Below are positions 1 through 8,831 of a DNA stretch of 42,113 nucleotides, piece after piece. The translations under genes and the position numbers were made by a program. Origin of the DNA: an uncultured Spirochaetaceae bacterium (lineage in GTDB: Bacteria; Spirochaetota; Spirochaetia; Sphaerochaetales; Sphaerochaetaceae); NCBI GenBank assembly GCA_944389085.1, contig CALXLB010000009.1:1-42113 (forward strand), read 5' to 3'. The first letter of the stretch is position 1; each line of letters starts with the position of its first letter. Under the pieces are notes generated by a model. The model ran no database searches. It was not told the DNA's origin and saw only the letters and a program-made list of their open reading frames with translations.

Positions 1-4
1 AGAA

Positions 5-1708
5 GTGGAAAATGAAACTCAGATGACTGAAAAGCAGTCCTATCTGCAGCAGCATCTTATGTCAATTCCGGAATTAGAAGTCGGTCAGATCGTAACCGGT
101 ACTGTTGTACAGACAAATGACGAATCAGTTTTAGTTGATATCGGCTATAAGAGCGAAGGTAAAATCCCTGTAGACGAATTCATGGAACTGCCTAAGCTTG
201 GTGACAAGGTAGCCGTTACAATAGTCAAGCTTGATGACGGACGCGGTCAGGTTGTTGTATCTAAGAAGAGAGCAGAATCAAAAGAAAGAGCTGAGATTCT
301 CAAGAAGGCAGCAGAGGACAGAACTCCTGTTCTTGGCAAGTTCGTCAAGGTCATCAAGGGTGGATATGAAGTAGACCTTGGTGCTGATTACAAAGGATTC
401 TGCCCCCTTTCAAAGGCAGATGTTGTCCGTGTTGAAGAGCCAGAGTCACTCATCGGCAAGACAGATTATTTTGTAATCGACAAGTTCCATGCAGGAACAA
501 AGCTCAAGAGCGTTGTTTCCCGCCGCGAGTATCTTGAGAAGAAGATCAAAGAGAACAAGGATGCATTCTTCAAGACAGTCCAGATCGGAGATGTCGTTCA
601 GGGCGAAGTCAAGTCCTTCACATCCTTCGGTGCTTTCATCGATCTCGGTGGGTTTGATGGCCTTCTTCACATCAATGATATGTCATGGGGCCATGTCACA
701 AGACCAAAGGATTTCGTAAAGAAAGGTCAGATTGTTCAGCTTCGTCTCATCAACATCGATCCAGAGACACAGAAGATCAATCTTTCTCTCAAGCACATGA
801 CTCCAGATCCATGGACAACATTTGAGGAAAGATATCAGGTTGGCGATGTTGTGAAGCGCCCTGTTACAAAGATCACTTCCTTCGGTGTATTCATTGAGCT
901 TGAGCCTGGCATTGAAGGACTGGCACATATTTCTGAGCTTTCATGGACAAAGAGAATCACAAATCCTAAGGAGATTGTCGCTATCGGCGATGTCGTAGAG
1001 GCAAAGGTTCTCGGCTATGATCTCGACAAGAAGAGAGTTTCTCTCGGTCTTAAGCAGCTTCAGGATAACCCATGGGATACAATCACTGAGAACTATCCTG
1101 TCGGAAAGGTTGTCAAGGGACCAGTTGTCAAAGTCACACAGAGCGGTGCTTTCATCAATCTTGAAGATGGAATTGATGGATTCCTTCACATTGATGACAT
1201 CTCCTGGACAAAGAAGATCAAGAGCATGGATCAGTTCTGCAAGGAAGGCGATGTAGTTGAAGTCGCTATCTCCCGTGTCGAACCAGAGAACAGAAGAATC
1301 AGACTCTCTGTAAAGCAGCTCGAAGGCAACCCATGGAGCACACTCAAGAAGGATTATCCAAGATATTCAACAATCACTGGAACAATCTCTTCAGTCGCTG
1401 ATTTCGGTGTATTCGTGAAAGTCCTTGGTGATGTCGAAGGTCTTATCTCCAAGTACAATCTTGTTGGTCCTGATGAGGAATATACAGATGCTGTTCTTGA
1501 GAGCTACAAGGAGAAGATTGGTGAGCCTATCACAGCAATGGTCATCGATATCAATCCGACAGCTCAGAAGCTCAGCCTCTCCATCAAAGAGATGGTAAAG
1601 CGTTCTCAGGAGTCCGAGATGGCTAAGTACATGGCTGACACAAAGGAAGATGAAGATACATACAATCCTTTTGCAGACATGCTTAAGTCCAGCAAGGAAG
1701 AGAACTGA
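5..1708 (+). CDS. rpsA: 30S ribosomal protein S1 (5' end possibly outside window)
   Basis: Ribosomal protein S1 binds mRNA on the 30S subunit and helps initiation on structured or weak-Shine-Dalgarno messages. Six S1/OB-fold repeats can be read, at roughly residues 26-90, 105-175, 195-262, 280-350, 365-435 and 452-530. The later ones carry the typical G-F-[IV]-x-GL-[ILA]-H-[IV] core (for example FDGLLHINDMSW and IEGLAHISELSW). The tail is acidic and lysine-rich. The GTG at position 5 is the first possible start seen, but the frame is open to the window edge and an ATG lies at 23, so the true start is unresolved. In some treponemes S1 is fused to cytidylate kinase, which the window cannot test. 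Confidence 0.95.
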   Translation: MENETQMTEKQSYLQQHLMSIPELEVGQIVTGTVVQTNDESVLVDIGYKSEGKIPVDEFMELPKLGDKVAVTIVKLDDGRGQVVVSKKRAESKERAEILKKAAEDRTPVLGKFVKVIKGGYEVDLGADYKGFCPLSKADVVRVEEPESLIGKTDYFVIDKFHAGTKLKSVVSRREYLEKKIKENKDAFFKTVQIGDVVQGEVKSFTSFGAFIDLGGFDGLLHINDMSWGHVTRPKDFVKKGQIVQLRLINIDPETQKINLSLKHMTPDPWTTFEERYQVGDVVKRPVTKITSFGVFIELEPGIEGLAHISELSWTKRITNPKEIVAIGDVVEAKVLGYDLDKKRVSLGLKQLQDNPWDTITENYPVGKVVKGPVVKVTQSGAFINLEDGIDGFLHIDDISWTKKIKSMDQFCKEGDVVEVAISRVEPENRRIRLSVKQLEGNPWSTLKKDYPRYSTITGTISSVADFGVFVKVLGDVEGLISKYNLVGPDEEYTDAVLESYKEKIGEPITAMVIDINPTAQKLSLSIKEMVKRSQESEMAKYMADTKEDEDTYNPFADMLKSSKEEN

Positions 1709-1711
1709 TTA

Positions 1712-1732
1712 AAGCGGGCATTCAGCCCGCTT
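1712..1732 (+). terminator. Hairpin after rpsA
   Basis: AAGCGGGC and GCCCGCTT form a perfect 8-bp stem around a 5-nt loop immediately after the S1 stop codon. No U-run follows, so it may be a partial terminator or an mRNA 3'-end stabiliser between rpsA and the TPR gene. Confidence 0.5.
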
Positions 1733-1748
1733 CTCTTGAAGGAACGCA

Positions 1749-2450
1749 ATGATGGATATCGAAAAGAACACAAATAATAAGCGTGTTGAAGACAAGCTTA
1801 ATTCATTTATGTCAAAGCATGCCAAGAGTGTGATTATAATTGCGGCTGTAGTTATCATTGCTCTCATTGCTGCATGTATTGCTGTTGTCACTATCCAGAA
1901 TGCTACGAACAAGACATTTGATGCCGTAACAGATCTTGAAAGTGATTTTACAGCTCTCAATGCCATGGATCCCGAATCTTCAGAGTATACAGAGGCTGTT
2001 GCTGCTTTCACATCAGATGCAGAGGCAATTGCAGCATCTGGTACTGATTCCTATCCAGGAGCTAAGGCAACCATGCTTCTTGGCGATCTGGCTTATCAGG
2101 AGATGGATTGGGAGAGTGCTGCTGCATACTATGCCTCCGTTGCTGAAGGACAGAACGGTACATATCTTGCACAGCTTGCCATGATGAACGAAGCCGCATG
2201 CTACGAGAACATGGATCAGAGTGATATTGCTCTCGGTCTTTACAATGAAGTTCTCGATACATACGGCGACAGAGGAGTCTTTGCTCCTAAGGCTATGTTC
2301 AGTGTTGGTCGCATCTATGCAGAGCAGGGTGAAAGCGCACTTGCTGAGGCTGAATTCGAGAACCTCACAGGTCTTTATCTTGTTCCAGGCAGCGGTGCAA
2401 TGCCCAGCGAATATGCTCGCATGGCCGAAGCTTATCTTATCAACTACTGA
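1749..2450 (+). CDS. Membrane-anchored tetratricopeptide-repeat protein
   Basis: The 233-aa protein has a short cytoplasmic N-terminus, one hydrophobic segment at about residues 27-49, and an extracytoplasmic alanine-rich helical domain. Motifs such as LLGDLAYQEMDWESAAAYY and AMFSVGRIYAEQGESALAEAEF fit TPR pairs. The layout (N-terminal anchor plus C-terminal TPRs) resembles YfgM-like or TPR_21 proteins, which act as scaffolds near the Sec machinery or envelope, but that role is not shown here. Two adjacent ATGs (1749 and 1752) follow a GAAGGA ribosome site at 1738-1743. It lies 40 bp after rpsA and 26 bp before a lipoprotein gene, so the three may be co-transcribed. Confidence 0.75.
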   Translation: MMDIEKNTNNKRVEDKLNSFMSKHAKSVIIIAAVVIIALIAACIAVVTIQNATNKTFDAVTDLESDFTALNAMDPESSEYTEAVAAFTSDAEAIAASGTDSYPGAKATMLLGDLAYQEMDWESAAAYYASVAEGQNGTYLAQLAMMNEAACYENMDQSDIALGLYNEVLDTYGDRGVFAPKAMFSVGRIYAEQGESALAEAEFENLTGLYLVPGSGAMPSEYARMAEAYLINY

Positions 2451-2476
2451 GATTAACTCTACAAGGAGGGCAGTCA

Positions 2477-3298
2477 ATGAAGAAATGGGGGAGAATATTA
2501 ACCATTTCAGCATCTGTCCTCTTTCTTTTTTCTATCGTGTCCTGTGGAATTCCGAGAATGTTTCCATGGGACAGTGTTACTCAATATAATATTTCATCAC
2601 GACAGCTCGATTTCAGAACATCATTTCAGACAGAGACATCTGGTTCCGGTGCAGCTGAAATCACCAGCTGGTCACTTGTTCCAAGCCGCGGAACCCCTGT
2701 TATAAGGCTTTATTATATCGTTACTCCTACAGCGGAGTCTCCGCTTTATTCGAATGTCACTGGAATGGCTTCTAGCTTTTCATCGCGCTTTCGGTCATCA
2801 TTCCCTCCGACATATGATGAAGAGCCTGCTTACACAAGATCTTTTGAAACAGCATATACCGATGATGAAACAATTTCTGTCAGCATGTGGGAAATGACAG
2901 TAATCAGGGATGATGGATCCTATGAACCTGCCTCCAGAATCTTTCAGGGTGTTGATTATTTCACCGGTAATGGCGGAACTCATGATAACGGCATATATGA
3001 TCAGTATATTGCTACATATGAATTTTCCACGGAAACAGCTGGCAGTGGTTACTATATTCTGATGAATCTAAATGGTACCACATACAGGCTAGGTCGTATG
3101 AATGGAAAACCATTTTCTCTAAATCTTGCTGATTACTATGATGATGACTCTGAATTCCTCCCTGAAGACAGCGAAGGATTAATGCAGGATGCGACGCTTA
3201 ATATTTATCTAGGTGCTTCTTTTGCATTTGAGAACTTTACTTCAAGGCAGACTGTTCCGCTGGTCGAAGTCCATCGCAATTCACTTCTTGCTCCATAA
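2477..3298 (+). CDS. Hypothetical lipoprotein
   Basis: The 273-aa product starts after a strong AAGGAGG site (2462-2468). It has a lipoprotein signal peptide: a charged MKKWGR start, a hydrophobic stretch, and a lipobox-like FSIVSC with Cys at residue 23. The rest is rich in Ser, Thr, Tyr and Asp, with alternating hydrophobic segments suggesting a beta-rich, secreted, membrane-anchored domain. I recognise no family or catalytic motif. It follows the TPR gene closely and is probably part of the same transcript. Envelope location is inferred from the signal peptide; function is unknown. Confidence 0.75.
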   Translation: MKKWGRILTISASVLFLFSIVSCGIPRMFPWDSVTQYNISSRQLDFRTSFQTETSGSGAAEITSWSLVPSRGTPVIRLYYIVTPTAESPLYSNVTGMASSFSSRFRSSFPPTYDEEPAYTRSFETAYTDDETISVSMWEMTVIRDDGSYEPASRIFQGVDYFTGNGGTHDNGIYDQYIATYEFSTETAGSGYYILMNLNGTTYRLGRMNGKPFSLNLADYYDDDSEFLPEDSEGLMQDATLNIYLGASFAFENFTSRQTVPLVEVHRNSLLAP

Positions 3299-3315
3299 TG
3301 AAGATTTCATCTTCT

Positions 3316-3367
3316 CTGAAATAAGCATGCGGAAAATCTGAAATAATCTTGCGGAAAATCTGAAATG
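3316..3367 (+). repeat. 22-bp tandem repeat (two units plus part) upstream of a DUF4143 ATPase
   Basis: Two direct copies of a 22-bp unit occupy 3316-3337 and 3338-3359 and differ at three positions. Each begins CTGAAATAA and ends TGCGGAAAAT. A third partial copy (CTGAAATG) at 3360-3367 contains the ATG of the following gene. The layout resembles the 23-bp repeats at 33463-33531. Confidence 0.8.
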
Positions 3368-4600
3368 AAATATAATTCTTACATGCTTGAAAGAACAGTT
3401 TCCAAAAAAATACAGAGCTACTTCATAGATTTCAAAGTGATTCTTGCATCTGGTGCAAGACAAGTTGGAAAGACAACACTCCTTCAATCGATGATTGAAA
3501 ATGATAGAAGTTATGTGACACTTGACAGATACCAGGATCTGAGTCTTGCAAGAAATGATCCTGAAGCCTTTTTTTCTTTATATAAACTTCCTTGCATGAT
3601 AGATGAAGTGCAACGTGCACCTGAGCTGTTTCTCAAGATAAAAGAACTTGTCGATTCTTCGCCGGAAAAGAATCAAGTCTGGCTTACCGGTAGCCAGAAG
3701 CCACAATTGATGAAACATGTAAGTGAAACACTGGCAGGTAGAGTAGTAGAAGTAGATGTTTTTCCACTTTCTCAAAGCGAGAAGCAAAGGGATCCGTACA
3801 GACCTTCCTTTTCTCCTTCCTTCGAAACACAGATTCCTGCACCATGGAATTATAAAGAGACAATAGAAAATGTAATAATCGGTGGCTATCCACAGGTTTT
3901 TACTATGCGAAAAGAAAATAGAAACGCATGGTTTAACTCCTATATTAATAGCTATCTCCTTGGTGACATCAAATCTGAATTAAAAGAAATGGATGAAGTA
4001 CAATTTCTTAAAATCCTTCGTATCCTTGCTTCTCGTGTTGGAAGTTCTATTAATTATTCTGGCTTGTCTCAGGAAGCTGGAATAAGCGCTTATATGATCC
4101 AGAAGATAGTCAACCTGCTTATATCATATAAAATAATCTTTCTTCTTGAACCTTATTCTGGAAATACAATGAAATCTTTGGTAAAGACTCCAAAGATGTA
4201 TTTTGTTGATTCTGGAGTATGCTGCCATTTGCTTGGAATTAAAAGTATTGATGGTTTTATTTCTCATCAACTCTCCGGATTTATCTTTGAATCCTATGTC
4301 ATTAGCGAAATTATTCGCAATGCAAGAAACAATGATGATTATTCCCAGTTCTATTTTTATCGAGAGGAAGGTAAAAGAAGGAAAGATAAAGACACTAATA
4401 TTGCAGAAATCGATTTGATCAAAAAAACAGAGGGGAAACTGTATCCGATTGAGATAAAGCTCAGTGCAACACCAACAGTTGCTATGGCAAAGCATTTTGA
4501 TTCTTTAAATACCAGCGAAATGGGTACAATAATCTGCTTGAGTCCAAGAAAAACATTATTAGGTAAAAATCTTCTTGTAATGCCTATTTCTTTGATTTGA
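3365..4600 (+). CDS. DUF4143 / AAA_14 family ATP-binding protein
   Basis: This 411-aa protein belongs to the widespread accessory ATPases with an AAA_14 N-domain and a DUF4143 C-domain. Walker A is GARQVGKTT at residues 30-38, Walker B is CMIDE at 77-81, and a sensor-like TGSQ sits at 108-111. The C-terminal part ends with AEIDLI followed by YPIEIKLS, the D...ExK pattern of a PD-(D/E)XK-like fold common in this family. Cellular role is unsettled; links to mobile or defence DNA have been suggested. It sits between a tandem repeat and a long A+T-rich gap, which fits an acquired cassette. No clear Shine-Dalgarno is seen and the ATG at 3383 is an alternative start. Confidence 0.9.
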   Translation: MKYNSYMLERTVSKKIQSYFIDFKVILASGARQVGKTTLLQSMIENDRSYVTLDRYQDLSLARNDPEAFFSLYKLPCMIDEVQRAPELFLKIKELVDSSPEKNQVWLTGSQKPQLMKHVSETLAGRVVEVDVFPLSQSEKQRDPYRPSFSPSFETQIPAPWNYKETIENVIIGGYPQVFTMRKENRNAWFNSYINSYLLGDIKSELKEMDEVQFLKILRILASRVGSSINYSGLSQEAGISAYMIQKIVNLLISYKIIFLLEPYSGNTMKSLVKTPKMYFVDSGVCCHLLGIKSIDGFISHQLSGFIFESYVISEIIRNARNNDDYSQFYFYREEGKRRKDKDTNIAEIDLIKKTEGKLYPIEIKLSATPTVAMAKHFDSLNTSEMGTIICLSPRKTLLGKNLLVMPISLI

Positions 4601-5442
4601 TTACAGTAAGATTCAATTGATCAAAAGCATTGAAGTATAAGAAATAGGGTAGGGGAACACTACTCTACTGTCATTTATACTTGAATATATAATCACAATT
4701 TCATATCAATAATCTATTTTATTTATAAGTGATTTCATTCAAAATAAATTTCAAATTAACCCATGTTGTCAAAATTACATCCTATGTTACTATATACAAA
4801 TACAGAATATCAGAAATTAATGTTTAGAATATACCCTGATTAATAGGTATTTATAATAGCATATTTAATATTATGATATGTATATCCAAATAATTAATTA
4901 TATTATTATAAAATAATATTCAGATTAAAATATCAAATATACAAATTATTTAACATCAAGATCAAACATTGATTTAAAAACATGTATAAGTATAGGCTGT
5001 AAAATCAAAAATCTCATGGATATAATGTATATTCTGTCAATTAGAAATTGTTTATTACAAATCTTGCAAAATCTGTCAGAATTAAAATAAGATAAAATAT
5101 TACTCTTATAAATATATTTATTAATATAGTAATATTGTATTTATGAATGTTCTAAACATAATAAAACATTTATATATAGAATATAATTTAAATCCTATTA
5201 TTTTAGATAAACACTAATCTAAAGCAATTTGATATTTGACAAATAATCAATTTTGTTCTGATTTATAGTAACTTGAGTAACCGCGATATTTATCAGGGTA
5301 TTATTACACTTTTTGTTGATTAAACTTTACTGTTTCTGCTCCTATTAATAGAAACCCTCAGATTTTCTCTTTCCCTTCCCTTCTTAGTTTTAAATCCTGA
5401 CATTTTCCGAAGTTTTTTGTGTATAGATTAATAGAGGAAATA
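4601..5442. other. A+T-rich region without genes
   Basis: About 840 bp almost free of G/C runs, with stop codons dense in all frames. I see no tRNA, no coding ORF and no convincing terminator. GC rises again near 5340-5430, just before the Rpn gene, where its promoter presumably lies. Confidence 0.7.
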
Positions 5443-6063
5443 ATGAATATCGATCCGAAACTTATCATAGAAGCAAAATCTCTTTGTCTTTTTGATGACA
5501 TTGCTGCAATGATAGCTTTTAAGAACAATCCAAAGGCTGTCGAACGTGTCGTCAGAATTGTTCTTTCAAGAAATGATATTGTTGTTGAGAAAGTCGATGT
5601 ACAGAAGCACCTGAAGAATATTCTTGGTCATTCAGTGATATTTGATGTCGTTGCTTATGAAACAAATGGAAATCCAATCAATATAGAAATCCAGAGAGTC
5701 GCGGATAATAAAACTGAATTCTCCAGGAGGATGATGTTCTATGGTTCATCATTGCTTTTGTCTTCTCTTGAGAAATGCAAAACATATAAAGAATCTAAGA
5801 ATGAAATCGTTATTTTTCTCGTTGATTTCGATGTAATTGGGGAATCAAATGCTACCGACACGTTCATGATGAGATGCGAAGATGGAATGCTGCTTCCAGA
5901 AGCTAATTTAACCCTTGTGGTGGCTAATGGAACTTATTGTGATACAATCGAATCAGAGATAAGCCTACTCTATCGTGACTTTCATGAGAAAGATATAGAT
6001 AAGATAAGGTTCCCTGAAAGAAAAGAAGGCTCTTGGTGTATAAGGAGTGATGAAAATGATTGA
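5443..6063 (+). CDS. Rpn-family / PD-(D/E)XK nuclease 'transposase', nuclease domain only
   Basis: The 206-aa product matches the N-terminal nuclease part of the PD-(D/E)XK family transposase group (TIGR01784/Rpn-like). It opens with a typical LIIEAKSLCLFDDIAAMIAF segment. The core reads IFDVVAYETNGNPINIEIQ, giving D68, E82 and Q84 as the likely D...ExQ active site. Rpn proteins are DNA endonucleases linked to recombination and phage defence. ATG 5443 is preferred over the GTG at 5419 because AGAGGAAA (5433-5440) precedes it. Full-length relatives are nearer 280-300 aa and end in a charged EGREEGRKEG helix plus a KNLL...A..T.LS.EEV tail. Here the frame stops before that tail, which continues in another frame (next feature). 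Confidence 0.8.
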   Translation: MNIDPKLIIEAKSLCLFDDIAAMIAFKNNPKAVERVVRIVLSRNDIVVEKVDVQKHLKNILGHSVIFDVVAYETNGNPINIEIQRVADNKTEFSRRMMFYGSSLLLSSLEKCKTYKESKNEIVIFLVDFDVIGESNATDTFMMRCEDGMLLPEANLTLVVANGTYCDTIESEISLLYRDFHEKDIDKIRFPERKEGSWCIRSDEND

Positions 6064-6244
6064 GAAACCAGGAAGCAAAATTGCCCAGTATCGTAATGAA
6101 GGTCGTGAAGAAGGAAGAAAAGAAGCAGAGCTTAAGATAGCAAAGAATCTTCTTAAAGCAAACAATTCTGTTTCCTTTGTTGCAAGAGCAACAGAGCTTT
6201 CTGAAGAAGAGGTAAGCAAGCTTGCAGCTGGAATGAAGGATTAA
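6056..6244 (+). CDS. Detached C-terminal domain of the Rpn-like protein
   Basis: This 62-aa ORF encodes exactly the piece missing from the preceding gene: a charged NEGREEGRKEAELKIAKNLL helix followed by VARATELSEEEVSKLAAG, the standard C-terminus of the family. It is in a different frame and overlaps the upstream stop by 8 nt. AAGGAG at 6042-6047 lies 8 nt before ATG 6056, so it could be translated independently; ATG 6050 is possible but too close to the site. It may be a simple frameshift/deletion remnant, or a naturally separated small subunit comparable to the RpnS proteins made from internal starts in Rpn genes. Confidence 0.6.
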   Translation: MIEKPGSKIAQYRNEGREEGRKEAELKIAKNLLKANNSVSFVARATELSEEEVSKLAAGMKD

Positions 6245-6331
6245 TCTGATATTCTTTCAACAAATAACTTTTTTACCGATATTTAATCTGTTTTTAATCT
6301 AGCTATAGTAGTTTTTCCCTAGGAGGTGCCT

Positions 6332-6637
6332 ATGGACTTATTCAATAATCCGGGAACCAAGATTAAAAATGTTGTATCAATCGCATCGATTGTATTTCTG
6401 GTTTTCGTTATTCTGACTTCTATATTCCTGATGTTTGACATCGGAGATTTCGAAGGCTTCATTATTGGAATAATCTATGCGGCTTTTATGCTGTTCTTCA
6501 CATGGGTTTTTCTGCTTGTTGTATCAGCCTTCGGTGATATCGCTGAAAAACTGACAGAACAGACTGAGATACAGAATGAGATGCTGTACAGGATGAAGGA
6601 AATCGAATCAAAGCTCGGAGAGACTGAGAATCAGTGA
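6332..6637 (+). CDS. Small membrane protein with two TM helices and C-terminal coiled coil
   Basis: A perfect AGGAGGTG (6321-6328) precedes ATG 6332, so this start is preferred over the GTG inside that site. The 101-aa protein has hydrophobic segments at about residues 15-36 and 43-68, then a polar helix rich in Glu, Met and Gln (EKLTEQTEIQNEMLYRMKEIESKL) likely to form a cytoplasmic coiled coil. I do not recognise a named family. It ends 34 bp before mazG and is probably co-transcribed with it. Confidence 0.7.
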   Translation: MDLFNNPGTKIKNVVSIASIVFLVFVILTSIFLMFDIGDFEGFIIGIIYAAFMLFFTWVFLLVVSAFGDIAEKLTEQTEIQNEMLYRMKEIESKLGETENQ

Positions 6638-6671
6638 TTATCACAAAGATCTTTTGTGCTAATATTCAGCT

Positions 6672-7490
6672 ATGTACGATAATTATAGAGAGCATGCTCC
6701 TGATTTTAATTCCAGTCTCGACAGGCTTTATACAATCATCTCGATCCTGCGTGCACCTGGCGGCTGCCCGTGGGACCGGGTACAGACAAACCAAAGCGCT
6801 ACTGAATCGCTTATCGATGAAAGCTATGAGTATCTTGATGGTGTTCTGAAGAAAGATATTCCCTCCGAACGCGAAGAGATCGGGGATATCATGATCAATG
6901 TCTTCATGAATCTGCGTATACATGAGGAAAAAGAGGATTTTCACCCATCTGAAGCTGTCAATGAAGTATGCGACAAGCTTATCAGAAGGCACCCGCATGT
7001 CTTTGGCGAAGAGCACGCTGAAAATGCTTCTCAGGTGCTTTCTCTCTGGAACAGCGTAAAGGAGAATGTGGAAGGCCATAAAGACAAAGCTGAGTCTTTC
7101 TTCTCTCACATCCCCTCTTCTCTTCCACCTCTTGAGACAAGCTATGAAATACAGAAGAAGCTGAAGAAAGTAGGCTTTGACTGGCCTGATGCTGCAGGCG
7201 TTGTCGCCAAAGTCGAAGAGGAACTTGAAGAGGTAAATGAAGCGATTGCGGAAGGGGATACTGAGCATCTTGAGATGGAACTCGGGGATCTGCTCTTTTC
7301 CGTTGTCAATCTCTGCCGTTTCATGAAGATAAGACCTAACATAGCTCTGTACAGATGCAATGAGAAGGTCAAAGCCCGTTTCCAGAGGCTCTTCAATATG
7401 GCTGCCGAGCGCGGTATTGCAATAGACAAAGAGCATGTTGATGAGATGAATGAACTCTGGGAAGAGGCTAAGAAAAGCGAGAATAATTAA
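6672..7490 (+). CDS. mazG: Nucleoside triphosphate pyrophosphohydrolase MazG
   Basis: MazG hydrolyses (d)NTPs to NMPs and PPi, cleaning the nucleotide pool. The 272-aa protein has two MazG domains, the usual length. The N-terminal domain shows GGCPWDRVQT, DESYEYLD and REEIGDIMIN; the C-terminal domain shows KVEEELEEVNEA and ELGDLLFSVVNLCRF, with the paired acidic residues that bind Mg2+. The N-terminal GGCPWD...QT signature is specific to this family. ATG 6672 has only a weak ribosome site, which could reflect coupling to the upstream gene. A bidirectional hairpin follows the stop. Confidence 0.95.
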   Translation: MYDNYREHAPDFNSSLDRLYTIISILRAPGGCPWDRVQTNQSATESLIDESYEYLDGVLKKDIPSEREEIGDIMINVFMNLRIHEEKEDFHPSEAVNEVCDKLIRRHPHVFGEEHAENASQVLSLWNSVKENVEGHKDKAESFFSHIPSSLPPLETSYEIQKKLKKVGFDWPDAAGVVAKVEEELEEVNEAIAEGDTEHLEMELGDLLFSVVNLCRFMKIRPNIALYRCNEKVKARFQRLFNMAAERGIAIDKEHVDEMNELWEEAKKSENN

Positions 7491-7507
7491 GCCGGGAGTC
7501 CCGGCTT
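7489..7507. terminator. Bidirectional hairpin between mazG and the S41 peptidase gene
   Basis: AAGCCGGG / CCCGGCTT form an 8-bp GC-rich stem with a 3-nt loop, lying between two convergent stop codons. A few pyrimidines follow on the plus strand but there is no long U-run. Confidence 0.6.
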
Positions 7508-7514
7508 GATTGTC

Positions 7515-8831
7515 TCAGATTTCAGCTCTGATCCATTTCAGAGCTGCATCGAGTGTTGCATTTCCTGCTTCTGTCATTGTATCAGGTGTTATTCCGGTAT
7601 TCTCATACACCTCTCCATTTCTGTATCTAGTGCTCCTGTTCTGCGTTGCTCCGACAATATACCCAATATTGAACTGTCCGGCATTGAAGACATAGGGATC
7701 CTCAAATGGTGAAATCTGATTATCATTATTATCAATAAATGCAGTTCCAAGACCTCCTGCTGAATCCTCGCCGAATACAGATACATTAAAACCATAATAA
7801 TCTCTCAAAGCCATGAAAAGAAGCGTAGAGATTTCTCCGTTTGAAACAGTCCCTTTGTTTATCAGGACAGCAATCGGCTTATCAAAATCGCGAGATGTAT
7901 TCTCACCGCCATGGATAATATACTTGACCCATGGGCCATAATCGAGACGGTTCATCCCATCCTTTCCGAGGGTATCTGCGAAATAGACATCTTCTGAGAA
8001 CAAGCAGTTCCAGAATAGCGGAAGATCTGCATTATAGCCTCCTGTATTTCCCCTCAGATCGATTATGATTCCATTGATATCCTTCCCTGCTTCGCCTGAA
8101 AGATAATCCTCGATTGCCGTTCTCCAGAGAGAGATGAATTCCTGTGCTTCTCTTTCATTCATGTAATCGCTGAAACAGAAATCAGAGAGTCCAAGATACA
8201 GGATATTGTCTGAAGTCCTTCCGAATATATAACAGGAATCGTATGTTTTGCCTGGCTTGTAAATCACATTGCATTCTGCAAGATATGCTCCAGGAGTCAC
8301 TTGTCCTAGAGTCTCTCCTGAGATATTCACCTTGAATGTATCTTTGAGAATAGAGTCGATTCTCTCTGTAAGCTCATAAAGCGTTGGCTGGTTCCCTTCT
8401 GTGAAGAAACTGAATATCTCATCATCTGTATATCCATTATCGAGAAGAAGATTATACATGTACTTCGAGAATACAAGCCTCCAGGATTCCCCATCGGTCA
8501 CACGTAAAGAGTAATGGCAGTCACTGAGATTCTTTACTATGTCATAGAAGTACCTGCAGGCAAGATCTGTTGTTTCGCTGCTTTCCCCTATGATTCCTTC
8601 AAGATCTATAAACTGCGGCATATATTCTTCATAGACAGAATTCCATTCATCATCAGGGGAATCGAGATACCAGAAAGCATACTGTGTATTCATCTTATCC
8701 CAGAACCCCTGGAAGAATTCCTCCCAGAGAGGCTGATGAGAAACAGATGGTGGGAACTCAGCCTGTGGACGGCAGGATGCGAGAAGAAAGACAAAGAGTA
8801 TTGAAAGAAATGCCAGTGCTTTGCGTATCAT
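7515..8831 (-). CDS. S41-family serine peptidase lipoprotein
   Basis: A secreted protease of the C-terminal-processing peptidase/IRBP type. The 438-aa precursor has a lipoprotein signal peptide with lipobox LLASC (Cys20), so it should be membrane-anchored in the envelope. The S41 core shows GIIIDLRGNTGGY at 254-266 and NKGTVSNGEIS at 325-335, where S330 and E333 fit the S-x-x-E nucleophile motif. A PDZ domain is not obvious, as in the S41B-like group. Its ATG overlaps the stop of the upstream beta-barrel gene (ATGA), and its ribosome site AGGAGGTGAGAG lies inside that gene, so the two are translationally coupled. Confidence 0.85.
   Translation of the reverse strand: MIRKALAFLSILFVFLLASCRPQAEFPPSVSHQPLWEEFFQGFWDKMNTQYAFWYLDSPDDEWNSVYEEYMPQFIDLEGIIGESSETTDLACRYFYDIVKNLSDCHYSLRVTDGESWRLVFSKYMYNLLLDNGYTDDEIFSFFTEGNQPTLYELTERIDSILKDTFKVNISGETLGQVTPGAYLAECNVIYKPGKTYDSCYIFGRTSDNILYLGLSDFCFSDYMNEREAQEFISLWRTAIEDYLSGEAGKDINGIIIDLRGNTGGYNADLPLFWNCLFSEDVYFADTLGKDGMNRLDYGPWVKYIIHGGENTSRDFDKPIAVLINKGTVSNGEISTLLFMALRDYYGFNVSVFGEDSAGGLGTAFIDNNDNQISPFEDPYVFNAGQFNIGYIVGATQNRSTRYRNGEVYENTGITPDTMTEAGNATLDAALKWIRAEI

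Noticed and set aside
2013..2513. Minus-strand 166-aa ORF opposite the TPR gene
   Set aside because: Shadow frame; the plus-strand TPR gene and lipoprotein have clear starts, ribosome sites and protein features.
3316..3367. CRISPR or integron-type repeat
   Set aside because: Only two full units with no spacer, running straight into a start codon.
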